DNA of 64,000 nucleotides from Pseudoscleropodium purum (taxonomy: Eukaryota > Streptophyta > Bryopsida > Hypnales > Brachytheciaceae): assembly GCA_963969395.1 (NCBI GenBank), contig OZ017803.1:2108001-2172000 (forward strand), in the 5' to 3' direction. Shown piece by piece: positions 10,806-21,163 of this stretch. A program made the translations under genes and the position numbers. Under the pieces are notes generated by a model. That model was not told where the DNA came from and did not search any database. It saw only the letters and a program-made list of their open reading frames with translations. Numbering within the stretch: position 1 is the first letter of the stretch; each line of letters opens with the position of its first letter.

Positions 10806-10980
10806 CTCCAAGCAATGGCTAAGTGGTAGGGACTTCAATGGAATCTATGAGGTTCCTAGTTCAACTCCCCATGTTAACTTTGTTATCCTAAATTGTACAT
10901 CTCATGATCATGATCTTCGTATCATCAAAAAGCCCTGAGCAAGGAGGGATGCACAAGCTTTGTTTCATGGCATTTGGATC
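10806..10980 (+). mobile_element. Candidate tRNA-derived SINE
   Basis: An A-box-like sequence TGGCTAAGTGG (10816-10826) is followed about 30 bases later by a B-box-like AGTTCAACTCC (10858-10868), the spacing of an RNA polymerase III internal promoter. The flanking bases do not fold into a full tRNA cloverleaf, which favours a SINE head over a tRNA gene. The body beyond 10870 has no diagnostic feature and neither a poly-A tail nor a target duplication is clear, so this rests on the two boxes alone. Confidence 0.4.
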
Positions 10981-10989
10981 TATAGTATG

Positions 10990-11799
10990 AAAGTTATTGA
11001 ATTTCAAAGTTTTTATGAATTAAATTTTTTTTTTTAAATTAATTTCATTCTATTTATTTTATTTTACTCTTGAAATACATGGATAACTTCCATTTGTTTT
11101 TATTTTACTGTAACAATGGCACGGGGTACACTAGTTCAAATTAAATTTATAGATGATACATCCATTGGTTGTATGGATGAACAAAACATGCTTGAGGGAT
11201 GGATGCCTAATTCTATCCATTACATGTGCGTGATTCTACCATAAATCCCTTGCTTGCATGCATTCCTGGGTATGTGTCACTCTTTCAATGGCCCCAGTGG
11301 ACTTTTTCAAGTAAGGGTTTCAGTTGGGGTTAGTGATTGATCGATATATAACCCTTGAACGCCAGGTGGGTCACTGTGGAAATCATTTGTTTTGTCACCA
11401 TGTGAATTGTTGAATTAAAATAATGCAAAAGTATTCATTGGAAGACAAACTATTGAAGATGAATTTCCCTTTTCACTCAATATTAAGAGGATGAATAGTT
11501 GCACGTTTGTCCTACACACAAAGATTCTTTGTCATCCATTGGACACAAATGTCCGCCTCGTCGTTTAAGGGGGACATTACTAGTATTTGTTCCTTTGGGG
11601 GCTTAACTTAATCCTAATAGAACACCTTTTTGCTCACTAAAAAACATCCACATGCAAGCAACAGGAAAAGGCACTAAAAATCAATTGGGTACATGATTGG
11701 GCTGGAGCATTGCAGCATGTTCTCTTCCTAATAAGGTAGACTAGTCCATTACTGTGCAAACTAGCAATCCGAATTGATCTTAGGCCAATTCCAAGTCCA
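10990..11799. other. AT-rich stretch with partial dispersed repeat
   Basis: No gene. Bases 11365-11510 repeat 10490-10650. The rest shows nothing I recognise. Confidence 0.35.
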
Positions 11800-12239
11800 A
11801 GAGGGTCACACATTTTTTAATTTTTTTTGAGGTGTGTGCTTGTTTCACAAATCAAATCTAGGTGGAATAATTATTTTCCGATTAAAATTGTAATTTCTAT
11901 TGATTTATGAAGTGAGTTGTTGTGAAATTACAAAATCTTGACTCACAAAGTAGAGTCTTGAACATCTTGTAAAAAATCCATAACCACTCTCCCATGTATC
12001 CAATTGGGAATTTAATCCCTAAAGATCCAAAACTATGTTTTCACCAAAATTGAAAAATTGTCATTTTTAATACAAATACCAAATTTTAGAAGAAAAATAT
12101 TTTTAAACACATGTAACCATAGAATCTTATAGTACGGCTAGTTTGAGAAGACATTAGAAGAGGGAGGAGGAAGGGGGGCGGAAGGGCCGTTTCAAGCCTC
12201 TTTTCCCTACAAATCCCCCTGCAATGAAAAGAACACCAC
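11800..12239 (+). repeat. Dispersed repeat module, copy B, left part
   Basis: Bases 11820-11980 match 62940-63130 (shared words such as GATTAAAATTGTAA and a CATAACCAC block). Bases 12030-12110 match 53445-53575 (GTTTTCACCAAAA and ACATGTAACCATAG). The copy is broken by the element at 12246-14394 and resumes at 14401. Confidence 0.55.
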
Positions 12240-12726
12240 GCTATTGTCGCACGCGCAGTATAGGTGTAAGTATCTTTACACACCAAAACATGGTAAAATG
12301 ACATGAATTATCGTCCCAAGGAATTCTAGATGTCCTTCCAAACTTTAATATCCGCATGGTTGTTTTCTCTTTTTCCGACTACTCACTTCCATTCTTTTTT
12401 TGGAATCAACTATTATCTAGATTCTAATTCGGATCTGGTTTCACTCGATTTCCGGTTATGTCTTTCAATACACTGATTTTTAATTCCTCTATTTTACCAT
12501 CACAAGGTCCGCTCTTGATCTTTCTAGGGGTACGGACTTCACCACTCTTTCTCTATTTACTACACAAGTAAAAACAAACAAACAAACACCCAAGTATTCA
12601 AGGTGTTCTAGTACAGAATGTAGATCCAGATCCTTACAACATTCCAAATGGTTGATCTGGAATCTAGGTCATTCAGAACTTCGTTCATTCCTCCTTACTA
12701 CAATGACAAATCTCAGGCATCCAGAA

Positions 12727-12909
12727 CTAACAAGGAGGTAATCTTTCTAGGTGTAAGACGAATTCCAAGGTTAGCAGACCTTTTGGTGAGTGGGAGTTTC
12801 CTCTAACGGTCCCTAATTTCTGCACATAATTGTTTCTAATTCCAGATTTGCACTCACACCACTCTTCACTAGAAACCGGATTACAATTCCGGTAATTCAA
12901 AGGCACCAT
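12727..12909 (-). CDS. Small 60-codon open frame in copy 2 of the unclassified element
   Basis: Starts MVPLNYRNCNPVSSEEWCEC and ends LHLERLPPC. The same frame, start and stop are present in the other full copy at 19187-19369. The first 28 residues are identical; the remainder differs by about a dozen residues. Most of those base changes alter the amino acid, so conservation may only reflect recent shared ancestry. Four cysteines are present but no known domain is recognised. Expression is not supported by anything in the sequence. Confidence 0.25.
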   Translation of the reverse strand: MVPLNYRNCNPVSSEEWCECKSGIRNNYVQKLGTVRGNSHSPKGLLTLEFVLHLERLPPC

Positions 12910-13209
12910 GCGTAGTTCCTTCGTCTCGTATCTAACAACATTAAAATAGCACTTCCTTAATCCAATTCAATTATCCAAAATCCAGATTCCTTCTCATCTG
13001 TCCTTCTTACATTTTAACACTCCAAAGAACAAACCAACCCAATCTAGATACATGGTTGGAGCCAGAATGTTCATCAAATTATAGAAAAGAATGAAATACA
13101 ACAAAATAATTGTTAGGATGGAAGGAGAAGGCAACAAACTTACCCGCCCTTAAAAACCACAATCAAAACCAAAGTCAACGCCTAAAAAGCCAAAAAAGCA
13201 CCCCGAAAA

Positions 13210-13560
13210 TCAAGGCAACCAATCAGCGGATTCCTTCTCCTCTTTTTCTAGCTCATCCGTGAGGTCATACTTTAGGATTTCGATTCCAGTGTTATATTGA
13301 ATCGTCTCCTCTACACTCAAGGCCTCCTTGTGGTGATAGAGATAGAATAGATACGGGATGATAGGGCTGTGCTTCGCCCGACCTACGTGTTCTACCAGTT
13401 TGCCCACTATTTCTTGAATCACTCTCCCCCAATGGACAATCCGGTCCTCGAAAGCCTCGAAAATGGTATTGACCACTGTGACCGTTACCCGGGTAGGCTT
13501 TTCTGGATACAAGATTGGAATTAGAAAGTTGAGTACTTATCTATGCCTCTTGTTTTTATA
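13210..13560 (-). pseudogene. Main coding region remnant of copy 2
   Basis: The open frame at 13210-13512 matches 17174-17460 closely, with blocks TRVTVTVVNTIFEAFEDRIV, PIIPYLFYLYHHKEALSVEE and KYDLTDELEKEEKES. It ends early because the internal deletion fuses it to downstream noncoding sequence (ESADWLP, then stop). Upstream coding text continues to about 13990 through stops. Function is unknown; a gag-like or plant-mobile-domain-like origin is only a suggestion. Confidence 0.5.
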
Positions 13561-14400
13561 GTTACTAATGGCAAAACCCTTCTTTGAGTGGACTTGACTC
13601 TGGAACTTTCCGGCTACGTACTTATTCACTCTTCTAGCTAGTCCGAGTCCATTCTTTTAAACGAATAGACATCCGCCCAAATGTCTTCCGTCCAAGCTAC
13701 GGGTCGACCTCTCATTGTCAACTCGTACTAGTTTGGAACTCTTTAAATGAGTTCCTAAATCATCTCCTCATTCTTCATGCTCCACGGCCTATCTAACAAC
13801 CCAATACACTCGATATACATGAGGTCCTCTTCTAATTGCGCTCGGTGAGCCGGATCGGAAGGGATAACCAGACAAACCATCCAAGCTACAATTCTAGACT
13901 TTTGTATAGCCAGATCAACAGCTACCGCTATGAATCACCAACAATTGATAACCTATTCCAGTACTAATCTATCCATTCTCTTCCTATCTTGATCACTAAC
14001 TCACCACTCTTTCTCTTAGCTATACATTCACAAAGTTTAGCAAGTAGAAAGGGAGAGAAAGAGAAGTGGCAGTGGGTTTAAGTACTCGGCGTGTGGCCGA
14101 GAGTTTCTAGTGGAGAACGGGTAGAAGACCGTTTCCCTAACTGTCTTCTAGTTTCCTAGACTGGAAGTCTAGAATGTAGGTTTTAGAAATCTGGTACTTT
14201 TCTAGATCTTGGATCTATATTGGTTTTATTTCCGTAATGTTACTAATGGTTTTAGCAATCCGGAATTTGACTATTTCTATCATAGTTGTAGAGTAGTAAA
14301 AATCTCTAGGAGTTATGAAAAAAAATAAAATTTGCAAGTCCATCTAAGCTAACTCTAAACTAACTTATCTGGTTTGAATTTTCGTGCTACCAGAGCTATT

Positions 14401-15400
14401 AAAATTTTCTTTTAATAAAATTATATTCTTGAAATGAGAAACAAAGTTGAAAAAAAAATTATTTTATATTTTGGAAAATGTCGTGACAATCGTTCTACTA
14501 CGTCAAGTTGCTAGCTCAATGAATTTGTAGAGTGAAGAAACATTAAAGAACTTGCAACCGTCCCAGATTCCCAAAAATCTTCTAATGTGTGGAAATTTTT
14601 TTTTAAATTTCCACCTCATGGATTGCAATGTTTTAGCGTTTGAATTGACAAAAATCTTTTTTTTGGCCTTACAAAAAAAATAGGCATCTACACTTCACAA
14701 CGTCACCTTTGTATGAAAAAATGTCCAAAATGGTGTTAAACCTTTGATTTCGTTCTTGAAGTCAAGTTGGCTATGTGCGTGAAAATTTTTAGATGATTTG
14801 AAATTGCACAACATATAGGAAAAAAATAGTAAGTAGAAAAAGTAGAGAATGATTCAAAACACTAAATTGTTAAGAATTTAATTATAAAATTGAAAAATGT
14901 CAATCCCAACCATTGTAATGTATTAATAAACAATCTTTATCATGCTCTTTTATTTCTTTAGCAAAATATTAAAAATGGAGTTGAATAAAGGATTCTAAAG
15001 TTTATTTCAAAGTAGGGAATCCAAAGCTGCTCTCAAACTAGAACACCTCATAATTTTTATCTCATAAATCAAAATAGAATGATCAAAATCTTTCCACATA
15101 TATGTAATTCCACATACAACTAATTCAACCTATTATTTTTGAAAACATTGATTTTTTGTGAAATTTTTGGATTGCCTACCAAGCATGGAAAATAATGTAT
15201 CATACAATAACTTTTGAACCATATATTCAAAAGTTATGAAAATTGTTGGGCCTCAAAGCTACTCCTTAGGCACATGTTGTGTGAAAATTTCAAAGAACAA
15301 AAAAGAATCCCAATTGTAGTGAATTGCCCAAAATCAATATGTTGTTAAAAAATGTAGTTTAATTGGTCCTTCAGGAGTAAAGTGCTCAACATTAAAGGAT
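14401..15400 (+). repeat. Dispersed repeat module, copy B, right part
   Basis: Continues copy B after the insertion. Bases 14560-15130 match 53590-54130 and 47010-47370 (words such as CACAACATATAGGAAAAAAA and GAATGATTCAAAA). Bases 15150-15400 match 54430-54660, ending GGTCCTTCAGGAGTAAAG near 15365. Confidence 0.6.
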
Positions 15401-16226
15401 TGACACAATCCCCTTTTGTTGGCATCAATGTAGTGGTTTTGTCAAAAAAATGAAATGAAAGGATTTAGATGAATTTTTGGACATTATTGGGGCCAAAAGT
15501 AGGATGATGAAAGTAGGTAACAGATGGAAAATGGGTTGTTTTATTTTAGATCAATATGTAATTATTGTTGAAGAAACGATTTTACCAAATCAATTGAAAA
15601 AAAAAAACACTTTGATTTTGTAATATAGAACAACCTAATGTAGTCTTTCACACAATTTTGACATCTTGGTAATCCTACCAATTGTGTTAGCCACCCACCC
15701 GTTACCACAATCTCAGCAATGCTTTAGCGTCATGACAATGCACTTAGGAAGTAGACATGTCAATCTGTAGTTTAACATGGTCCTACCTATGCATTACTAA
15801 TTTAGTCCTCGACAAACTTTGAAAAATATAAGAAAAAACTTATTTCATGTCTAAATCTCTTGATTCTACTTGCAAATGATTTCTCTCAAATTTTTCAATT
15901 TTTGAAAAATACATGAATTGATACATCAATAAATATATATATGAATTAACAATAATATTGTCCCTTATACATGAGTTGATTATATTTGCAAACATGGTTA
16001 TATGTCAAAATCAAAAGTTCTAATAGAATGATTTGTTCATTTGTTCAACAAAATAATCCACCAAGATAGAATATTCATTAGTTTTTAAGATTTAAAATGG
16101 AGTAAAACCTTAATTATTGTTAAATGACATTTCATGTTTGCCCTTGCTCAAACTTCATTAGTTTTCTATATTTAAACATACATTTCAAAAATTTGATGCT
16201 TTTTTCATGTATTAGTATATATCCAT
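15401..16226. other. AT-rich spacer
   Basis: No gene, RNA or repeat recognised up to the copia insertion point. Confidence 0.4.
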
Positions 16227-16231
16227 AATTT

Positions 16232-16290
16232 TGTTGAAGAACATGTATATATTGTTGACGAACATGTACATAATAGTGTAGACTATGTAC
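16232..16290 (+). repeat. 5' LTR of the copia element, first part
   Basis: Matches 24254-24312 of the 3' LTR, starting TGTTGAAGAACATGTATATA. It is interrupted after ATGTAC (16285-16290), which is duplicated at 19849-19854. Confidence 0.92.
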
Positions 16291-16709
16291 TGTGGGAGTA
16301 CACAACCTCAAACCAAATAAATTAGTTTAGAATTAGCTTAGATGGACTTGCAAATTTTATTTTTTTTCATAACACCTAGAGATTTTCACTACTCTACAAC
16401 TATGATAGAAATAGTCAAATTCCGGATTGCTAAAACCATTAGTAACGTTACGGAAATAAAACCAATATAGATCCAAGATCTAGAAAAGTACCAAATTCCT
16501 AAAACCTACATTCTAGACTTCCAATCTAGGAAACTAGGAGACAGTTAGGGAAACAGTCTTCTACTTGTTCTCCACCAGAAACTCTCGGTCACACACTGAG
16601 TACTTAAACCCACTGCCACTTCTCTTTCTCTCCCTTTCTACTTGCTAAACTTTGTGAACGTATAGCTGAGAGAAAGAGTGGTGCGTTAGCAATTGAGATA
16701 GGAAGAGAA

Positions 16710-18740
16710 TGGATAGATTAGTACTGGAATAGGTTATCAATTGTCGGTGATTCATGGCGGCAGCTGTTGATTTAGCTATATAAAAGTCTAGAATTGTAGC
16801 TTGGATGGTTTGTCCGGTTATCCTTTCCGATCCGGCTCACCGAGCGCAGTTAGAAGAGGACCTCATGTATATCGAGTGTATTGGATTGTTAGATAGGTCG
16901 TGGAGCATGAAGAACGAGGAGATGATTTAGGAACTCATTTAAAGAGTTCCAAACTAGTACGAGTTGACAATGAGAGGTCGACCTATAGTTTGGACGGAAG
17001 ACATCTAGGTGGATGTCTATTCATTTAAAAAAAATGAACTCGGATTAGCCAGAAAAGTGGATAAGTACGTAGTTGGAAAGTTCCAGAGTCAAGCCCACTC
17101 AAAGAAGGGTTTTGCCATTAGTAACTATAAAAACAAGAGGCATAGATAAGTACTCAACTTTCTAATTCCAATCTTGTATCTAGAAAAGTCTACTCGGGTT
17201 ACAATCACGGTGGTCAATACCATTTTCAAGGCTTTTGAGGACCGGATTGTCCATTGGAGGAGAGTAATTCAAGGAATAGAAGGCAAACTGGTAAAGCAAA
17301 TAGGCCGGGCGAAGTACAATCCTATCATCCCGTATCTATTCCACCTCTACCATCACAAGGAGGTTTTGAGTGTAGAGGAGACAATTCAGTATAATACCGG
17401 AATCAAAATCCTGAAGTACGACCTCACGGATGAACTAGAGAAAGAGGAGAAGGAATCCGAAGAAGAAGAGCAATCGGAAAAAGAAGTAGTGAACTAAAGA
17501 TGAAAGAAGTCTACAAATCCGGCTGCATGGGGGAAAGCACCAACACCGGACCAAGAGGAACCGATTCGAGGTCCGAAACATCCCCAAGAACTAGAGTTCT
17601 TTGAAGCCAGAATGTAGTGAATGCAACAAAGCAAACAAATGTATGGCGACTGAGAGGATCACGTGCTCCTTATTGCGAGTGAACTCAAGGTGGAGTCGAA
17701 CCAAATTTTGGAAGAGATCCAGAAACGTCCAAATCCGGAAGAATTTTGACAGAAGGAGGAACAAATTCGAAAGTTAGAGAAAGAAAAGGATAGCCTCAAG
17801 TTCCAACTCGAGTAGATGGAGGGGGAGTTGAACACGGCAAGACAGAAGGAGACAGAGGCTCTTCAATTCATTTACACCCTCAAAGAATTCGTCATGGTTC
17901 TGGAGTATACGGCGATCCGAGCTAACCTCTATACCACCTGGTTGGAGAAGGAAGGACACATAAACGGATTAAGGATGGTAAAGATCTTGGTCGACTTTGA
18001 AGTTTGGATGGGGATTGTTTTGAAGGACATGTGTAAGTTGTTGGGATACTTAGATTTGGAACGGACTATCGACTTGGAAGGGTTTTCGGAAGTCTCCAAG
18101 AGTATATTCCAAGATACTCCGGTTCGACAGACTCCGATCCAACAGGCTTCTAGTGGTTTGATTTAGCCACAATCAAAGGAACTAAAGTCTATCCTTACTC
18201 AAGTTGCAGGTCTATCAGGCAATTAAGCATTGACTCCATTAGGCCAATAGTACTTGAGTTGGAGAAAGGGGCAAACGAGAAGCCTATTCTAACAGAGTAA
18301 AGAGTTTTTGTCCAAATTCTCCCACCACTTGGGAAAGTCACGGCCGGAAAGTTCATGATATCTAGGTTGGTTGTTCGTAGCAACCTTGATGTACAGATTA
18401 GAGTAATGACAAATCCGACCTGGTCTCATCCGCAAGCTTTCTCGCATATGCAGCAATCGATACCTAAACGGAATCGTGCTGAGATTGAATAGAGTGAGTC
18501 GCCGCAAGCCAACAATCCAAAGATTCAAGAGATTGAGGAGTCAAAAGAGGAGGTGTTGAAGTCCAGATCTAAGGAAGAGACGAAATCTAAAGATTCACCT
18601 CCAAAGGCTTCGGGTAAGCCTTAAACTAGTTCATGAGCAAAGAGTACACTGGTGAAGGCATCGATGAAGACTCCGAGTAGTCAAAGCAGGAGCAGCTTGA
18701 AGAAGGCACAACGGGGTAGATAGAGCGCAAGTAGTTAGGT
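16710..18740 (+). pseudogene. Decayed main protein of the unclassified element
   Basis: Coding text can be read on the plus strand with several TAG, TAA and TGA interruptions. Blocks in order are QLEEDLMYIECIGLLDRSWS (near 16850), an open frame at 17174-17497 with TVVNTIFKAFEDRIVHWRRV and YNPIIPYLFHLYHHKEVLS and an acidic Glu/Lys-rich end, a heptad-like charged stretch near 17690-17820 (IRKLEKEKDSLKFQLE), and an open frame at 17816-18166. The layout, a globular part followed by a coiled coil, resembles a gag-like or structural protein, but no domain is recognised. In copy 1 several stop positions hold Gln codons, so the ancestor was probably open. Confidence 0.5.
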
Positions 18741-19186
18741 AGGATTTTTCATTCTGGAACGGGATCTCCAAATGTAGGCCTGGATTCCGGATTGTTTTAG
18801 GGGTTCCAGATTTGTAGGGACAATTGGGCTATGAACGTTCCGGATATCCCGAGTTGTTCAGTGATTGGTTGCCCTAATTTTCGGAATGCCTTTTTAGCTT
18901 TTTAGGCATTGACTTTGGTTTTGATTTTGGTTTTTAAGGGCAGGCAAGTTTGTTGCCCTCTCATTCCATCCTAGCAATTATTTTGTTGTATTTCATTCCT
19001 TTCTATAATTTGAGTCATTTGGTGAACATTCTAGCTCCAACTGTGTGTTTAGATTGGGTTAGTTTATTCCTTGGAGTGTTGAGATGTGAGAAGGACGAGT
19101 GAGGAGGAATCTAGATTTCAGATAACTGGATCGGATTAAGGGAGTACTATTGTAATGTTGTTAAATATGAGACAAAGGAGCTGCGC

Positions 19187-19369
19187 ATGGTGCCTTTGAA
19201 TTATCGGAATTGTAATCCGGTTTCTAGTGAAGAGTGGTGTGAGTGCAAATCTGGAATTAGAAACAATTATATGTGGAGATTAGCAACCGTTAGAGGAAAC
19301 TCCCACTTATCGGAAGATCTGCCAACCTTGGGATTTGTCCTACACCTAGAAAGATTACCTCCTTGTTAG
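19187..19369 (+). CDS. Small 60-codon open frame in copy 3 of the unclassified element
   Basis: Counterpart of 12727-12909, with the same start, length and stop; it begins MVPLNYRNCNPVSSEEWCEC. It lies in the 3' third of the element, which is otherwise noncoding. No recognised domain. Differences from copy 2 are mostly replacement changes, so selection is not shown. Confidence 0.25.
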   Translation: MVPLNYRNCNPVSSEEWCECKSGIRNNYMWRLATVRGNSHLSEDLPTLGFVLHLERLPPC

Positions 19370-19854
19370 TTCTAGATGCTTGAGATTTGTCATTGTAGTA
19401 GGCAAGAGTAAATGCAATCCTAAGTGACCCACATTCCAAATCGGCCATCCGTAATATTGTACGGATTCGGATCTACCTTCTGCGCTACAACACCTTAAGT
19501 ACTTAGGTGTTTGTTTGTTTTTACCTGTGTAGTGAGTTAGAGAAAGAGTGGTGAAGTCCCTACCCCTCAAAAGAGCAAGAGTGAACCCTCTGATGGTAAA
19601 ACAGAGGAATTAAAAATCACTGTATTGAGAGACGTAATCGAAAACTGAATAATACCGGATCTAGATTAAAATCTGAATAATAATTGATTCTAGAAAAAGA
19701 GTGGAATAAAGTAGTTGGTAGAAGAGAAAAATGACCATCTGGATACTAAAGTTTGGGAACACATCTAGAATTTCTTGGAACAATAATTCGTGTTATTTTA
19801 TCACATTTTTGTGTGTAAAGATAGTTATACCTAAATTGTACATACAAGATGTAC

Positions 19855-20079
19855 ATTCAACCTTAGGAGTAGCATTAGATAGTAGACACTTAGTTAGTCT
19901 TAAAGTCCATTGGGTATTACTCGTAGTCAAGGGCAATTCATTGTACTTAGTTATCCCATAAGGTTTGTAGATAACTAGTGAAAGGCTTCTACCTTGTATT
20001 CAACCCACTCATGGATCTTGGTATCTTCCTACCATCTAAGTATAGCCTTTCTTTTATATTTTACTTTGTAATCTCAATA
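19855..20079 (+). repeat. 5' LTR of the copia element, second part
   Basis: Continues the LTR after the nested insertion and ends TCAATA at 20074-20079. Differs from the 3' LTR by scattered transitions and one 9-bp indel near 19877. Confidence 0.92.
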
Positions 20080-20080
20080 A

Positions 20081-20092
20081 GTTATGGGCCCA
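20081..20092 (+). promoter_or_regulatory. Primer binding site: internal (half-tRNA) initiator Met type
   Basis: GTTATGGGCCCA follows the 5' LTR after one base. It is complementary to the anticodon region of plant initiator tRNA-Met (UGGGCCCAUAAC), not to its 3' end. This is the half-tRNA priming known for Drosophila copia and yeast Ty5. The usual TGGTATCAGAGC site is absent. Confidence 0.8.
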
Positions 20093-20520
20093 TGTACTTG
20101 GAGTTGCGTTTGAAAGAGAAATTCAAATCATTTGGAAGAGATCCTTGAGCTTAGAGGAGCAACCAATCTTTTGTCTATTTTTACCTACAAACCATATAGT
20201 GTGAGTTATTTTCAAAAGAACAAATTTTGGAGTGCATTTTTTAAGAAAGTGTTTTTTTTTGCTTTTGTTGGCTAGTTTGTGAGGTTTTGAGTCCATTTTG
20301 GGTGAGAAGTTGCTCATGGTAGTAATCAGACCTAATTAGGGCTAGTTGTATGCTCTTATTTGAGTTTGTACTTAGAAATGTACATTAAAAGCCTATTGAT
20401 GCTGATTGTACATTTGGGTACATTGTTGATTTTAATTGTACCAATTGCAATTTAGTGAGAGTCCTTTGTGAGCCTTGGAAGCATCTTTGGATTGCTTAAG
20501 GCATTTGCTATCCATTAAGG

Positions 20521-20720
20521 GTTGATTAGTGCCCTTGTGAGTGAGTGAGGTGAATTAGTGGACTTTGTAAATCAAAGAGGGCTAATTTGTGCCCTTATAA
20601 GTGAATAAAGCCATATAGTGGACTTTATGAATCCAAGAGGCTTGATTTGTACCCTTGAGATTGAGTGAGGCGAATTAGTGGACTTTGTAAACCCAAGAGG
20701 GCTGATTTGTGCACCTATGA
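20521..20720 (+). repeat. 60-bp tandem repeats in the copia leader, about 3.3 copies
   Basis: Unit is exactly 60 bp, marked by TAGTGGACTTTRTRAA and ATTTGTGCCC words at constant spacing. It lies in the untranslated leader between the primer site and gag. Confidence 0.85.
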
Positions 20721-21163
20721 GCCTTGTGGAGCCATTGAGAGCCAATTTGGGTTCTTTGGTGGCTTGGTGATCCAACTAGGGTTGTTGAAGGCCATTGTTG
20801 TCCTTGAGGAGATGATTGTGAGTAGTAGCTTCCATCTAGGGTTGATTGGAAGTCTTAAGCTCTTTGTAGTGTAGAGTACCCTATTTGTGAGGAGCATTGT
20901 GAGTTTGCTTGCTAGTTTGAAGTAGCACTATATGGTGGCTTTGAGCTTCATTAGAATTTGAATTGGTGTTGAAAGGAGGTAATGCACTTGTGAGGAGTGT
21001 TTGGTCGTACTTAGGGTTGGAAGGATCTTCGAAGGTCTTTAGAAAGACTGATTGGTGCCATTTCAATCCAATTGGCTTCTAAGGGATTGTTTAGAGGCTA
21101 AAGTAAATTTGTCAACCCTACGAGACACTTTGGGTGCTACCAACAAGTAGGAGGTGCTTCACC

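Larger units (their letters stand above)
12246..14394 (-). mobile_element. Unclassified 3.6-kb repeat family, copy 2 (internally deleted, 2149 bp)
   Basis: Minus-strand copy of the element at 16291-19848, at roughly 90 percent identity by hand comparison. It is flanked by a perfect 6-bp duplication, GCTATT (12240-12245 and 14395-14400). Its 5' end is at 14394 and its 3' end at 12246. Relative to the long copy, about 1.4 kb is missing: the sequence jumps near 13232 from the block matching 17461 to the block matching 18862. There are no long terminal repeats and no obvious terminal inverted repeats, so the superfamily is unclear. Confidence 0.8.
16291..19848 (+). mobile_element. Unclassified 3.6-kb repeat family, copy 3 (longest, nested in copia LTR)
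   Basis: Borders are exact, because the uninterrupted 3' LTR gives the empty site. The 3558-bp insert starts TGTGGGAGTAC and ends ACATACAAG, flanked by the 6-bp duplication ATGTAC (16285-16290 and 19849-19854). Copy 2 also has a 6-bp duplication and ends at the homologous base. The two ends share no long direct repeat, and pair only weakly as inverted repeats (about 7 of 12 bases). The inside holds a decayed long coding region (about 16710-18190), a coiled-coil-like segment and a 60-codon frame. No reverse transcriptase, integrase or DDE motif is seen. It may be non-autonomous or of an undescribed type. Confidence 0.85.

Noticed and set aside
16291..19848. Interpretation as an LTR retrotransposon with its own LTRs
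   Set aside because: Although it begins TG, the first 500 and last 1000 bases share no direct repeat, it does not end in CA, and no primer site or pol domain is visible.
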